In this document: one piece after another, positions 1-6,712 of the stretch
Numbering within the stretch: position 1 is the first letter of the stretch
How the letters are laid out: every line of letters starts with the position of its first letter
Assembly (NCBI GenBank): GCA_027486405.1
Contig: JAIXPD010000085.1
Location: 1-64,000, forward strand
DNA length: 64,000 bases
Reading direction: 5' to 3'
Source: Azospirillum sp.
GTDB lineage: Bacteria > Pseudomonadota > Alphaproteobacteria > Azospirillales > Azospirillaceae
Made by a program: the position numbers and the translations under genes
Notes under the pieces: model-generated
What the model was told of the DNA's origin: nothing
The model's input: the letters and a program-made list of their open reading frames with translations, nothing else
Database searches by the model: none

Positions 1-54
1 ATCCTGAATCCGCCGCCGCTCCGCAAAACTGATCTGCGAATAATGCTGTCCCAT
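1..54 (-). mobile_element. IS30-family transposase, 5' end only (cut by window edge)
   Basis: The minus strand encodes a start codon at 54 followed by MGQHYSQISFAERRRIQD, which resembles the N-terminal helix of IS30-family transposases (family form MGxxYxxLxxxER). Only 18 residues are in the window, so whether the transposase is intact cannot be seen. The insertion-sequence end probably lies within roughly 90-125, where a mixed, non-coding sequence begins, but I cannot place the terminal inverted repeat with certainty. IS30 elements often insert near palindromes, and a 25-bp palindrome lies at 139-163. The family call rests on one short stretch and is moderately secure. Confidence 0.6.
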
Positions 55-138
55 GACCGCCCCCAAAGTTTAAGCCCTTGTTCTAAAACAAGAGTTGCAC
101 TTCAGGATAGAACCCACCCCAGGTTGGGACAGAAAATT

Positions 139-190
139 CATAATTTTCATTATGGAAATTATGAACCGCCGCTGTTATGAACCGCCGCTG
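139..190. repeat. 25-bp palindrome plus 16-bp perfect tandem duplication
   Basis: Positions 139-150 (CATAATTTTCAT) and 152-163 (ATGGAAATTATG) form a near-perfect inverted repeat (11 of 12) around one base. Overlapping it, TTATGAACCGCCGCTG occurs twice in perfect tandem (159-174 and 175-190). The block is AT-rich at its core and lies between the transposase end and the 3' end of the SDR gene. It could be an operator, a terminator-like hairpin for the leftward operon, or scar sequence linked to the insertion element. Nothing here decides among these. Confidence 0.55.
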
Positions 191-219
191 GATCTCCAGG
201 TCTTCAAATTCTCATGCCT

Positions 220-1008
220 TCACATCCCGACGATGGACACGCCGCCGTTCGGGCTGACGACTTGGCCGGTCATCATGGCGGCTTCCGGGCCAGCCAGCCA
301 AGCGACGGCGTAAGCGACTTCCTCGGCGCGGGCGATGCGGCCCAAGGGGAATTGGGCAGCGCGGCGGGCGACCTCGTCCGCGCCCAGGCTGTCGAGCGTC
401 AGCGGGGTTTCGACCAGTCCGGGGGCGACCGTGTTGACGGTGATCCCCCACGGGGCCAGTTCGACCGCCCAGGCGCGGGTCAGCCCATGCAAGGCCGCCT
501 TCGCCCCGGTGTAGTGGCTGGCCCCGGCGCTGCCGGACATGGCGAAGTTGGACGAGATGTTGATGATCCGGCCGAAACGCCGCTCCTTCATCCCCGGAAC
601 CACCGCTTGGGTGAAGAAAAAAGCCCCTTTGACATGGGTCCCGAACATGCGGTCGAAGGCGGCTTCGTCGATGTCGGCGATGGGCAGCGCCTTTCCGCTG
701 ATTCCCGCGTTGTTGACCAGGATGTCGATGCGGCCAAAGGCCCGTTCGGTGTCGGCCACCGCGCGGCGGGCGTTGCCGACCGATTGGTTGTCGGCCAGCA
801 GCGGCAACACGACCCCGCCCTCGCCCACGATGCGGGCCTGCGCCTCTTCCAGCGCCACGCCGCTGACGTCGGTGATGGCCAGCCGCGCCCCGCGCGCCGC
901 CATCAGCCGGGCGTGCTCCAGCCCCATGCCCGACGCGCCGCCCGTGACCAGCGCCACCAACCCGTCCAGATCGGCGCGCCGCCCGCCATCCTTGCCGCTG
1001 GGCCGCAT
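220..1008 (-). CDS. SDR-family NAD(P)-dependent oxidoreductase
   Basis: The 262-residue protein has the classical short-chain dehydrogenase layout: the nucleotide-binding TGGASGMG near residue 20, the NNAG motif, a catalytic Ser in NISSN, and the Tyr-x3-Lys pair in YTGAK. It should reduce or oxidise a small alcohol/ketone in the cytoplasm. The ATG at 1008 overlaps the stop codon of the upstream ABC ATPase (TGATG), so it is translationally coupled as the last gene of the operon. With a dehydroshikimate dehydratase at the head of the operon, a role on a quinate/shikimate-type alcohol or on the imported compound is reasonable, but the substrate cannot be read from the sequence. Confidence 0.85.
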   Translation of the reverse strand: MRPSGKDGGRRADLDGLVALVTGGASGMGLEHARLMAARGARLAITDVSGVALEEAQARIVGEGGVVLPLLADNQSVGNARRAVADTERAFGRIDILVNNAGISGKALPIADIDEAAFDRMFGTHVKGAFFFTQAVVPGMKERRFGRIINISSNFAMSGSAGASHYTGAKAALHGLTRAWAVELAPWGITVNTVAPGLVETPLTLDSLGADEVARRAAQFPLGRIARAEEVAYAVAWLAGPEAAMMTGQVVSPNGGVSIVGM

Positions 1009-1769
1009 CACGCCGCCTCGCTGGCGTCGTCGGCAAAGGCCCCGCCCAGGAACAATTGACCGACGCGCGGGTCGGCCAGAATGGCGGGCGCGGTGTCGAA
1101 CATCCGGGTCTGCCCCAGCTCCAGCACCAGCCCGTAATCGGACATGGCGAGCGCCGAGCGCGCGTTCTGTTCGATCATCAGCACCGACACGCCCTTGTCG
1201 CGCTGTTCCAGCAGGATTTGAAAGGTCTCCGCCACCATCATCGGCGACAGGCCGATGGACGGTTCGTCGATCAGGATCAGCTTGGGGTCGAGCAGCAGAC
1301 CACGCACGATCTCCAACTGCTTCTGCTGCCCGCCGGACAGGGTGGACGCCTGTTGATCGGCCTTCTGGCGCAGGATGGGGAAACGGTCCAGGGCGGCGTC
1401 GATCCGGGCGGGTAGGTCGGTGATGCCGCGCCCGGCGGCGACGGTCCCAAGCTCGATGTTGTGGCGCACCGACAGTTCCGGGAAGATGTTGCGGCCCTGC
1501 GGGATGTAGCAGATCCCGGCCTCCAGCAGGTCGCGCGGCGGACGGTTGGTGACGTCGCGGCCATCGAAGGTGACGCGCCCTTCCCGCGCGTTCAGCAGAC
1601 CGAAGATGGTTTTGAACACCGTGGATTTCCCCGCCCCGTTCGGCCCGATCACCGTGGTGATGGAGCCGCGCGGCACGGAAAAGCTGGTCCCGTTCAGGAT
1701 CGTCATCTTGCCGTACCCGGCGACGATGTTGGACAGGGTCAGGATGGGGGTGGCGGCGGGTGTGGTCAT
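1008..1769 (-). CDS. livF: branched-chain-type ABC transporter ATPase, LivF-like
   Basis: This 253-residue ATPase has Walker A (GPNGAGKS), the signature LSGGQQKQ, and Walker B ending LILIDEPS, followed by SIGLSPMM, which is typical of LivF subunits of the hydrophobic amino acid transporter (HAAT) class. It would pair with the LivG-like subunit on the cytoplasmic face of the LivHM pore. The start MTTPAATP at 1769 comes 41 bases after the LivG-like gene and fits the family length. HAAT systems import branched-chain amino acids, amides, urea or aromatic acids; context here favours an aromatic or alicyclic acid rather than leucine. Confidence 0.9.
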   Translation of the reverse strand: MTTPAATPILTLSNIVAGYGKMTILNGTSFSVPRGSITTVIGPNGAGKSTVFKTIFGLLNAREGRVTFDGRDVTNRPPRDLLEAGICYIPQGRNIFPELSVRHNIELGTVAAGRGITDLPARIDAALDRFPILRQKADQQASTLSGGQQKQLEIVRGLLLDPKLILIDEPSIGLSPMMVAETFQILLEQRDKGVSVLMIEQNARSALAMSDYGLVLELGQTRMFDTAPAILADPRVGQLFLGGAFADDASEAA

Positions 1770-1810
1770 GGCGTGCCAGTCCTTGCAATAACGCTCGCGT
1801 GCAACAACGC

Positions 1811-2554
1811 TCAATGGCCGAGATAGGCCTCGATCACCGCCGGGTTGGCGCGGACGGCGGCGGGCGTGCCCTCCGCCAGCACCTTGCCCTCGGCCATCAC
1901 GACGACCCGCGAACACAGGCTCATGACGAAATCCATGTTGTGTTCGATCACGACGAAGGTCGCGCCCAATTCGCGGTTGATCGCCTGCAACCGCTCCTTC
2001 AAATTTTCCAGCATGGTCAGATTGACCCCGCCCGCCGGTTCGTCCAGCAGCACCAGACGCGGCCCGGCCATGAAGGCCATCGCGGCGTCCAACAGCTTTT
2101 GCTGACCATAGGACAGGCCGCCCGCCTTCTGATCGGCCAGATGCTCCAGCTTGAAAAAGGCGATCATGCGGTCGGCGTCCACCGTCAACCCGGCGTCGCG
2201 CGGGCCGAACAGCCGTTGCAGCATCGTGCCCTTGTGCTCCTGCCCGGCCAGGATCAGGTTTTCCCGCACCGAAAGGTTGGGGAACACCTGCAACAGCTGG
2301 AAGGTGCGCGACACGCCCAGCCGGTTGAGCTGGGCCGGGTACAGGCCGGTGATCGGCTTGCCGTCCAGCGTCACCGTGCCTTCGGTCGGGGTGAGCTGGC
2401 CGAGGATGCAATTGAACAGGGTGGATTTGCCGCAGCCGTTCGGGCCGATCAGGCCGAGGATCTCGCCCTCGTCAACGTGGAAGGACACGCCGTCCACCGC
2501 CTTCACCCCGCCGAAATGCTTCTTGACGCTGTTGACTTCCAGAACGCGGGTCAT
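1811..2554 (-). CDS. livG: branched-chain-type ABC transporter ATPase, LivG-like
   Basis: The 247-residue protein has Walker A GPNGCGKS, signature LSYGQQKL, Walker B LVLLDEPAGGVN and an H-loop in VVIEHNMDFVM. The DEPAGGVN and EHNMDFV strings are typical of LivG subunits. It is the second ATPase of the HAAT importer encoded by the next three genes upstream. Its ATG at 2554 overlaps the LivM-like stop codon (ATGA, 2551-2554), indicating coupled translation. Confidence 0.9.
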   Translation of the reverse strand: MTRVLEVNSVKKHFGGVKAVDGVSFHVDEGEILGLIGPNGCGKSTLFNCILGQLTPTEGTVTLDGKPITGLYPAQLNRLGVSRTFQLLQVFPNLSVRENLILAGQEHKGTMLQRLFGPRDAGLTVDADRMIAFFKLEHLADQKAGGLSYGQQKLLDAAMAFMAGPRLVLLDEPAGGVNLTMLENLKERLQAINRELGATFVVIEHNMDFVMSLCSRVVVMAEGKVLAEGTPAAVRANPAVIEAYLGH

Positions 2555-3582
2555 GGGGCCGCTCCCTGATTTTCCAATGTGGGCTTGTCGGCGCTGGCCA
2601 GCGTCGGGCGGGCGGCGGCGCGGATGGCGGCGGCGCGGCGTTGGGATTGGTGATCGCGCCAGCGGTCGATCAGGCCCAAAAGGCCGGTCGGGCTGACCAT
2701 CACCAGAACCAGCACGACGGCGGCGTAAATGATGAGGTACCAACCGCCGGTCGCCCGCAGCAGTTCCGGCAGCATGTAGGAGAAGAAGGCACCGACAAAG
2801 GGGCCGAAGAAGGACCCTGCCCCGCCCGCCACCACCGTCAACAGCAGCACGAAGGAGGCCGACAGCGCGAAGGGGGCCGGGTCGATGAACTCGACCAGCG
2901 GGGCGTAGAGCGATCCCGCCGCCCCGCCAAAGGCCGAACCGATGGCGAAGGCCAACAGCGTGTAGGCGCGGATGTCCACCCCCAGGCTGGCGGCGCGCAG
3001 CGGGTTTTCACGCAGCGCCTGGAAGGCGCGGCCCCAGGGCGAATGCAACAGCCACCACATCACCAGCGTCAGCGCCAGCGTGACCACCAGAACCGTCCGG
3101 TAAAAGGCCAGGCCACCCCCCAGATCGGTGCCGAACAGCACCGGACGCGGGATGTTGGCCAGACCATAGACGCCACCGGTCAACCATTGCTCGTTGCGGG
3201 CAACCAGGAAGACGACGACCGAAAAGGCCAGCGTGACGAAGGCAAGATAATGGTGCTTCACCCGCAAGGCCGGGAAGCCCAGCACGACGCCGACCAGGAA
3301 GGACAGGCCGGTGGACACCAGAAAGGCGGCGGGCAGCGGCCAACCGGCCTTCACCGTCAAAATCGCGGTGGCGTAGGCCCCGATGCCCAGGAACGCCCCC
3401 TGCGCCAGCGAGGTCAAACCGGCGTAGCCCAAGGTCAGGTTCAGCCCCATGGCGGCGATGGACATCACCAGCCACAGCGACACGACATAGAGGCCGTAGC
3501 TTTTCAAACCGGACGGCGCGAACCACAGGATGGGAACGGCGATCAGGATGATGAGCAGATCGGTGTTCAGCTTGCGGCTCAT
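2551..3582 (-). CDS. livM: branched-chain-type ABC transporter permease, LivM-like
   Basis: A 343-residue hydrophobic protein with about eight to nine membrane segments. The string GLNLTLGYAGLTSLAQGAF near residue 50 is the LivM signature, and the cytoplasmic coupling region contains RAFQALRENPLRAASLGV. The last 35 residues are a hydrophilic Arg/Ala-rich tail. It forms the inner-membrane pore with the LivH-like subunit. Start at 3582 (MSRKLNTD) overlaps the end of livH by four bases (ATGA). Confidence 0.9.
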   Translation of the reverse strand: MSRKLNTDLLIILIAVPILWFAPSGLKSYGLYVVSLWLVMSIAAMGLNLTLGYAGLTSLAQGAFLGIGAYATAILTVKAGWPLPAAFLVSTGLSFLVGVVLGFPALRVKHHYLAFVTLAFSVVVFLVARNEQWLTGGVYGLANIPRPVLFGTDLGGGLAFYRTVLVVTLALTLVMWWLLHSPWGRAFQALRENPLRAASLGVDIRAYTLLAFAIGSAFGGAAGSLYAPLVEFIDPAPFALSASFVLLLTVVAGGAGSFFGPFVGAFFSYMLPELLRATGGWYLIIYAAVVLVLVMVSPTGLLGLIDRWRDHQSQRRAAAIRAAARPTLASADKPTLENQGAAP

Positions 3583-4454
3583 ACCGTGCGCTCCTCTTTG
3601 CGGCCCAGCAGCCCTTCCGGCTTCACCAGGATGACGACGACCAGCACCACCAGCGGCACGGCGGTGCGGTAGGCGCTGGAGACATAGGCGGCGGCCAGAT
3701 TGTCGATCAGACCGATCAGGAAACCACCCGCCAGCGCGCCCCGGATTTGGTTGAAGCCGCCGACGATGGCGGCGATGAAGGCGGCCAGACCGATGGTTTC
3801 GCCGTTGGAAAATTTCGCCAGATAGACCGGGGAAATCAGGTAGGAGGCGATCAGCGCCAAAGCGGCGTTGATGAGGAAGGTCAACAGGATCATCCGCTCC
3901 ACCGGCACGCCCAGAATGCGGGCGACGGTCGGGTTCTGCGCGGTCGCCTGCATGGTGCGCCCGGTGCGGGTGTGGGTGATGAAGGCCTGAAGGCCCAGGA
4001 TGGCGGCGATCGCCACCACGAAAATGGCGATGTCGCGCACCGACACGGCGGCCCCCAGCACCGACACCGATCCGTCGGGAACCAGCGATGGGAAGGGCTG
4101 CGCCTCCGCCGAAAAGCCGTTCTTGGCCGCTTCCTTGATGAGAACCGACAGCGCCATGGTGGCGATGGCCAGCGGCAGCACGCCGTGGCGCTGCATCGGT
4201 TCGACCAGGAAGCGTTTGAAGCCGAAGCCGAACAGCAGCACGAACGCCACGCTGCCGACGATGAAGGCCACTCCCATCGGCAAGCCGAGATGCGCGGCGG
4301 TCAGCACCAGAATGGCGGGCAGCATGACAAACTCGCCCTGGGCGAAATTGATGGTTTGGGAGGTCTGCCAAACCAGGGTGAAGCCGATCGCGGCCAGCGC
4401 GTAAATCGCGCCCGTCGCCAACCCGGCGACGATGAGCTGAAGGAACTGGTCCAA
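3579..4454 (-). CDS. livH: branched-chain-type ABC transporter permease, LivH-like (TTG start)
   Basis: A 291-residue permease with about eight membrane segments. It carries the LivH hallmark QTINFAQGEFVML near residue 45, and the coupling helix region contains RTGRTMQATAQNPTVARILGV. No ATG is available in frame near the N-terminus; the best start is TTG at 4454 (reads MDQFLQLIVAGL), preceded by GGAGG at a five-base spacing. An upstream ATG (frame-shifted) is a decoy. It lies 164 bases downstream of the binding-protein gene, with a hairpin between them, so expression of the membrane genes may be lower than that of the binding protein. Confidence 0.88.
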   Translation of the reverse strand: MDQFLQLIVAGLATGAIYALAAIGFTLVWQTSQTINFAQGEFVMLPAILVLTAAHLGLPMGVAFIVGSVAFVLLFGFGFKRFLVEPMQRHGVLPLAIATMALSVLIKEAAKNGFSAEAQPFPSLVPDGSVSVLGAAVSVRDIAIFVVAIAAILGLQAFITHTRTGRTMQATAQNPTVARILGVPVERMILLTFLINAALALIASYLISPVYLAKFSNGETIGLAAFIAAIVGGFNQIRGALAGGFLIGLIDNLAAAYVSSAYRTAVPLVVLVVVILVKPEGLLGRKEERTV

Positions 4455-4579
4455 GTCAGCCTCCGTGACATTTTGACCGATTGGGCGCGCCGCCACCGCG
4501 TGTGCGTGCTGGACACGCGGCGGGCGCGTCAGGGGGGACGGAGCCGACCGGGTGCGGCGCGCTCGGTCCCCCAAAGACG

Positions 4580-4604
4580 CCCACCCCCGATCACGGGGGA
4601 TGGG
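4580..4604 (-). terminator. GC-rich hairpin between binding-protein and permease genes
   Basis: CCCACCCCCG (4580-4589) pairs with CGGGGGATGGG (4594-4604), with one bulged A and a four-base loop. It lies 15 bases downstream of the livK-like stop on the minus strand and is not followed by a T-run. Such hairpins often stabilise the binding-protein mRNA or attenuate read-through into the permeases. The structure is seen; the role is inferred. Confidence 0.5.
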
Positions 4605-4618
4605 CTGGGTGGGCAGGC

Positions 4619-5755
4619 TTACGGGTTGATCATCGGCAGGGTGGCCTTGACCACCGGCTTGCCGTTGACGATTTCGATCAGGAAGCTTTCGCGGTCCACG
4701 TCGCCGGTGGCCGTCCATTTGGTGTCGATCAGGATGCCCGGCTCCTGCGCCACGTCGATGCGGGCACCGTGCAGCGCCTTGGCGAAGGCCTCGCGGTCCA
4801 GCTTGCCGATCCGTTCGGTGATCGCCTTGACCGTGTAGACGGCGGTGTAGCCCTTGATCCCGTTGTGGTCGGAGGTGAAGCCGTATTTCGCGGCGTATTT
4901 CTTGCCGAACTCCACCAGGGTGGGCTTGGGCGCGTCCACCAGCAGGCCGACATGGCCCTTCACGCCGTTGGCGGCCTCCCCGGCCAGTTCGATGACCTTG
5001 GCCCCCAGCAGGGTGGTTTCGCCGATGATCGGCTTGGCGATGCCCTGTTGGCGGGCGGCGCGCAGGAAGCGGGCGCTTTCCTCCTCGTTCAGATAGACGA
5101 ACACGGCGTCGGCGTTGGCGTTCTTCACCTTGATGGCGTCGGCGGCGAAATCGGCCTGCCCGGATTCGGTGGCGATGTCGGCGGCGACCTGGATGCCGCG
5201 CTTCTGCAATTCGGGGATCATCGAATCACGACCGCCCTTGCCGAAATCGTTGTTGATCCAGACCACGGCGACCGACTTGGCCTTCACCTCGTCGCGCAGG
5301 TAATTGGCCAGCTTTGGCATCGAATCGGCCTGATTGAGCGAGGTGCGGAAGATGTAGTTGTTGCCCTGGCGGGTGAAGGCCGCCGCCTCGCCGCCCACGA
5401 TCTGCGGCACACCGGCGCGCTGGGTGATCTGCATGGAGGCGCTGATCGGCCCGGAGAAGATCGGCCCCAGCACGACATAGGCGTCCTCGTCCACCGCGCG
5501 CTGCACGGCGGCGCGGGTGGCACCGGGGTTGGTCTGGCTGTCGTAATGGATCAATTCGATCTGCTGGCCAAGGATACCGCCCTTGGCGTTGATCTCCGCC
5601 ACCGCCAGATCGGACCCGTTTTTCCAGTTGGTTCCAGCGGGCGCACCCGGCCCCGACAGCTCGATCACGTCGATCAACTTGACGGTTCCGGCAACGGCCG
5701 AAACCGTCATGGCGGCGGTGAGGGCGATGGCGGCGGCCATGGTCTTGAACAGCAT
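4619..5755 (-). CDS. livK: periplasmic substrate-binding protein of branched-chain-type ABC importer
   Basis: A 378-residue protein with an N-terminal signal peptide (MLFKTMAAAIALTAAMTVSA, cleavage near AVAG) followed by a type I periplasmic binding fold: IELSGPGAPAG and NGSDLAVAEINAKGG at the N-lobe, VVLGPIFSGP in the hinge region and GYTAVYTVKAITER near the end. This is the Peripla_BP_6 family that feeds HAAT transporters. It is the first transport gene, 97 bases after the AroE-like gene, with a good ribosome site (GGGAGGACATC before ATG). The ligand cannot be assigned by motif; operon context suggests quinate, shikimate or a related ring acid. Confidence 0.88.
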   Translation of the reverse strand: MLFKTMAAAIALTAAMTVSAVAGTVKLIDVIELSGPGAPAGTNWKNGSDLAVAEINAKGGILGQQIELIHYDSQTNPGATRAAVQRAVDEDAYVVLGPIFSGPISASMQITQRAGVPQIVGGEAAAFTRQGNNYIFRTSLNQADSMPKLANYLRDEVKAKSVAVVWINNDFGKGGRDSMIPELQKRGIQVAADIATESGQADFAADAIKVKNANADAVFVYLNEEESARFLRAARQQGIAKPIIGETTLLGAKVIELAGEAANGVKGHVGLLVDAPKPTLVEFGKKYAAKYGFTSDHNGIKGYTAVYTVKAITERIGKLDREAFAKALHGARIDVAQEPGILIDTKWTATGDVDRESFLIEIVNGKPVVKATLPMINP

Positions 5756-5810
5756 CGTGATGTCCTCCCTTGGGTGTTTTTTGGATCGCGGAACGGTGTG
5801 TGGCCCAGAC

Positions 5811-5861
5811 GGGTGAAAGAGGCGGGCGGGTGAAAGAGGCGGGCGGGTGAATCAGGCGGGA
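5811..5861. repeat. 17-bp tandem repeat, three copies
   Basis: GGGTGAAAGAGGCGGGC occurs at 5811-5827 and 5828-5844, with a third diverged copy (GGGTGAATCAGGCGGGA) at 5845-5861. The third copy contains the stop codon of the AroE-like gene (5852-5854), so the array expanded outward from the coding end into the spacer before livK. Probably slippage; no function is evident. Confidence 0.8.
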
Positions 5862-6712
5862 ATGGCGGCCAGCACCCGTTGCGGGTCGGCCTCCACCCCG
5901 AAAAAGCGCAGGAGCGGGGCGATCTGGTGGTCGAGCATCGCCCGGCCCGGCTGGATCGGATGGCCCAGGAACTGGGCCGCGCGCAGCAGCGGCGTCACCG
6001 GCGGTTTCATGATGGCGTCGGCCACCAACGCACCGGACGGCAGACGCGCGGGATCGAAGGGCAAGGGGTCCTCGTCCCGCAGGCCGCAGGGGCTGGCGTT
6101 GATCGCCAGATCGCAACCGTCCGGCGGTTGATCGCCCCCGGTCAGGGTCAAGGACACCGCCGGGTGGCGGATCGCCAGCCGTTCCAGACAGGCCCCGGCG
6201 CGCGTCCGGTCCAGATCGGTCAGGGCCAGCGCGGCCACCCCGGCCTCGCACAGCGCTGCGGCGATGGCCGCCCCGGCACCGCCGCTGCCGACCAGCCACA
6301 CCCGTCGCCCCGCCGGATCGTACCCGCGCGCGCGCAGGCCCTCGACGAAGCCCAACCCGTCCACCATGTCGGCGGTCAGCGCGCCATCAGGCTCCACCCG
6401 CAGCAGGTTGGCCCCGCCGGCGGCGCGCGCCCGGTCGGTGATGCGGTCGGCGCAGGCCAGGGCGTCCGGCTTGTGCGGGATCGTCACCGACAGACCACCG
6501 AGGTTGCGCACGCGGCGCAGCCCGTCCAGGGCCGCCCGCAGGTCGCCGGGTTGCACATCCAACGTCAGCCAAACCGCGTTCATGCCGAGTGCGGCGAAGA
6601 CCGGCGGCATGATCCGGGGCATACGGATTTGCGCCACCGGATGGCCGATGGTGAAGAACAGCCGGGTCGAGCCATCGAAGGCGGTGGTCGGGTCCATCGC
6701 TCCGCCCCTCAT
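5852..6712 (-). CDS. shikimate/quinate dehydrogenase-like protein (AroE fold)
   Basis: A 286-residue AroE-family protein. The N-terminal domain contains VTIPHK with the catalytic Lys at about residue 81, the NADP-domain glycine motif is VWLVGSGGAGAA near 140, and GGANLL plus a following Asp-Gly-x-GF supply the usual Asn and Asp. The Ser-x-Ser that normally binds the shikimate carboxylate is replaced (GHPVAQIRMP), which points to a catabolic or divergent subfamily rather than biosynthetic AroE. The start at 6712 overlaps the quiC stop (ATGA); an alternative ATG at 6697 has a better Shine-Dalgarno. It would feed 3-dehydroquinate or 3-dehydroshikimate to the dehydratase encoded immediately upstream. 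Confidence 0.8.
   Translation of the reverse strand: MRGGAMDPTTAFDGSTRLFFTIGHPVAQIRMPRIMPPVFAALGMNAVWLTLDVQPGDLRAALDGLRRVRNLGGLSVTIPHKPDALACADRITDRARAAGGANLLRVEPDGALTADMVDGLGFVEGLRARGYDPAGRRVWLVGSGGAGAAIAAALCEAGVAALALTDLDRTRAGACLERLAIRHPAVSLTLTGGDQPPDGCDLAINASPCGLRDEDPLPFDPARLPSGALVADAIMKPPVTPLLRAAQFLGHPIQPGRAMLDHQIAPLLRFFGVEADPQRVLAAIPA

Noticed and set aside
95..313. Small plus-strand ORF over the palindrome
   Set aside because: It runs into the antisense of the SDR gene, has no ribosome site and no recognisable domain.
2641..3672. Long plus-strand open frames opposite the livM, livH and other genes
   Set aside because: They are GC-rich shadow frames with His/Gln/Arg/Gly-rich composition and no motifs; the minus-strand genes have clear domains.
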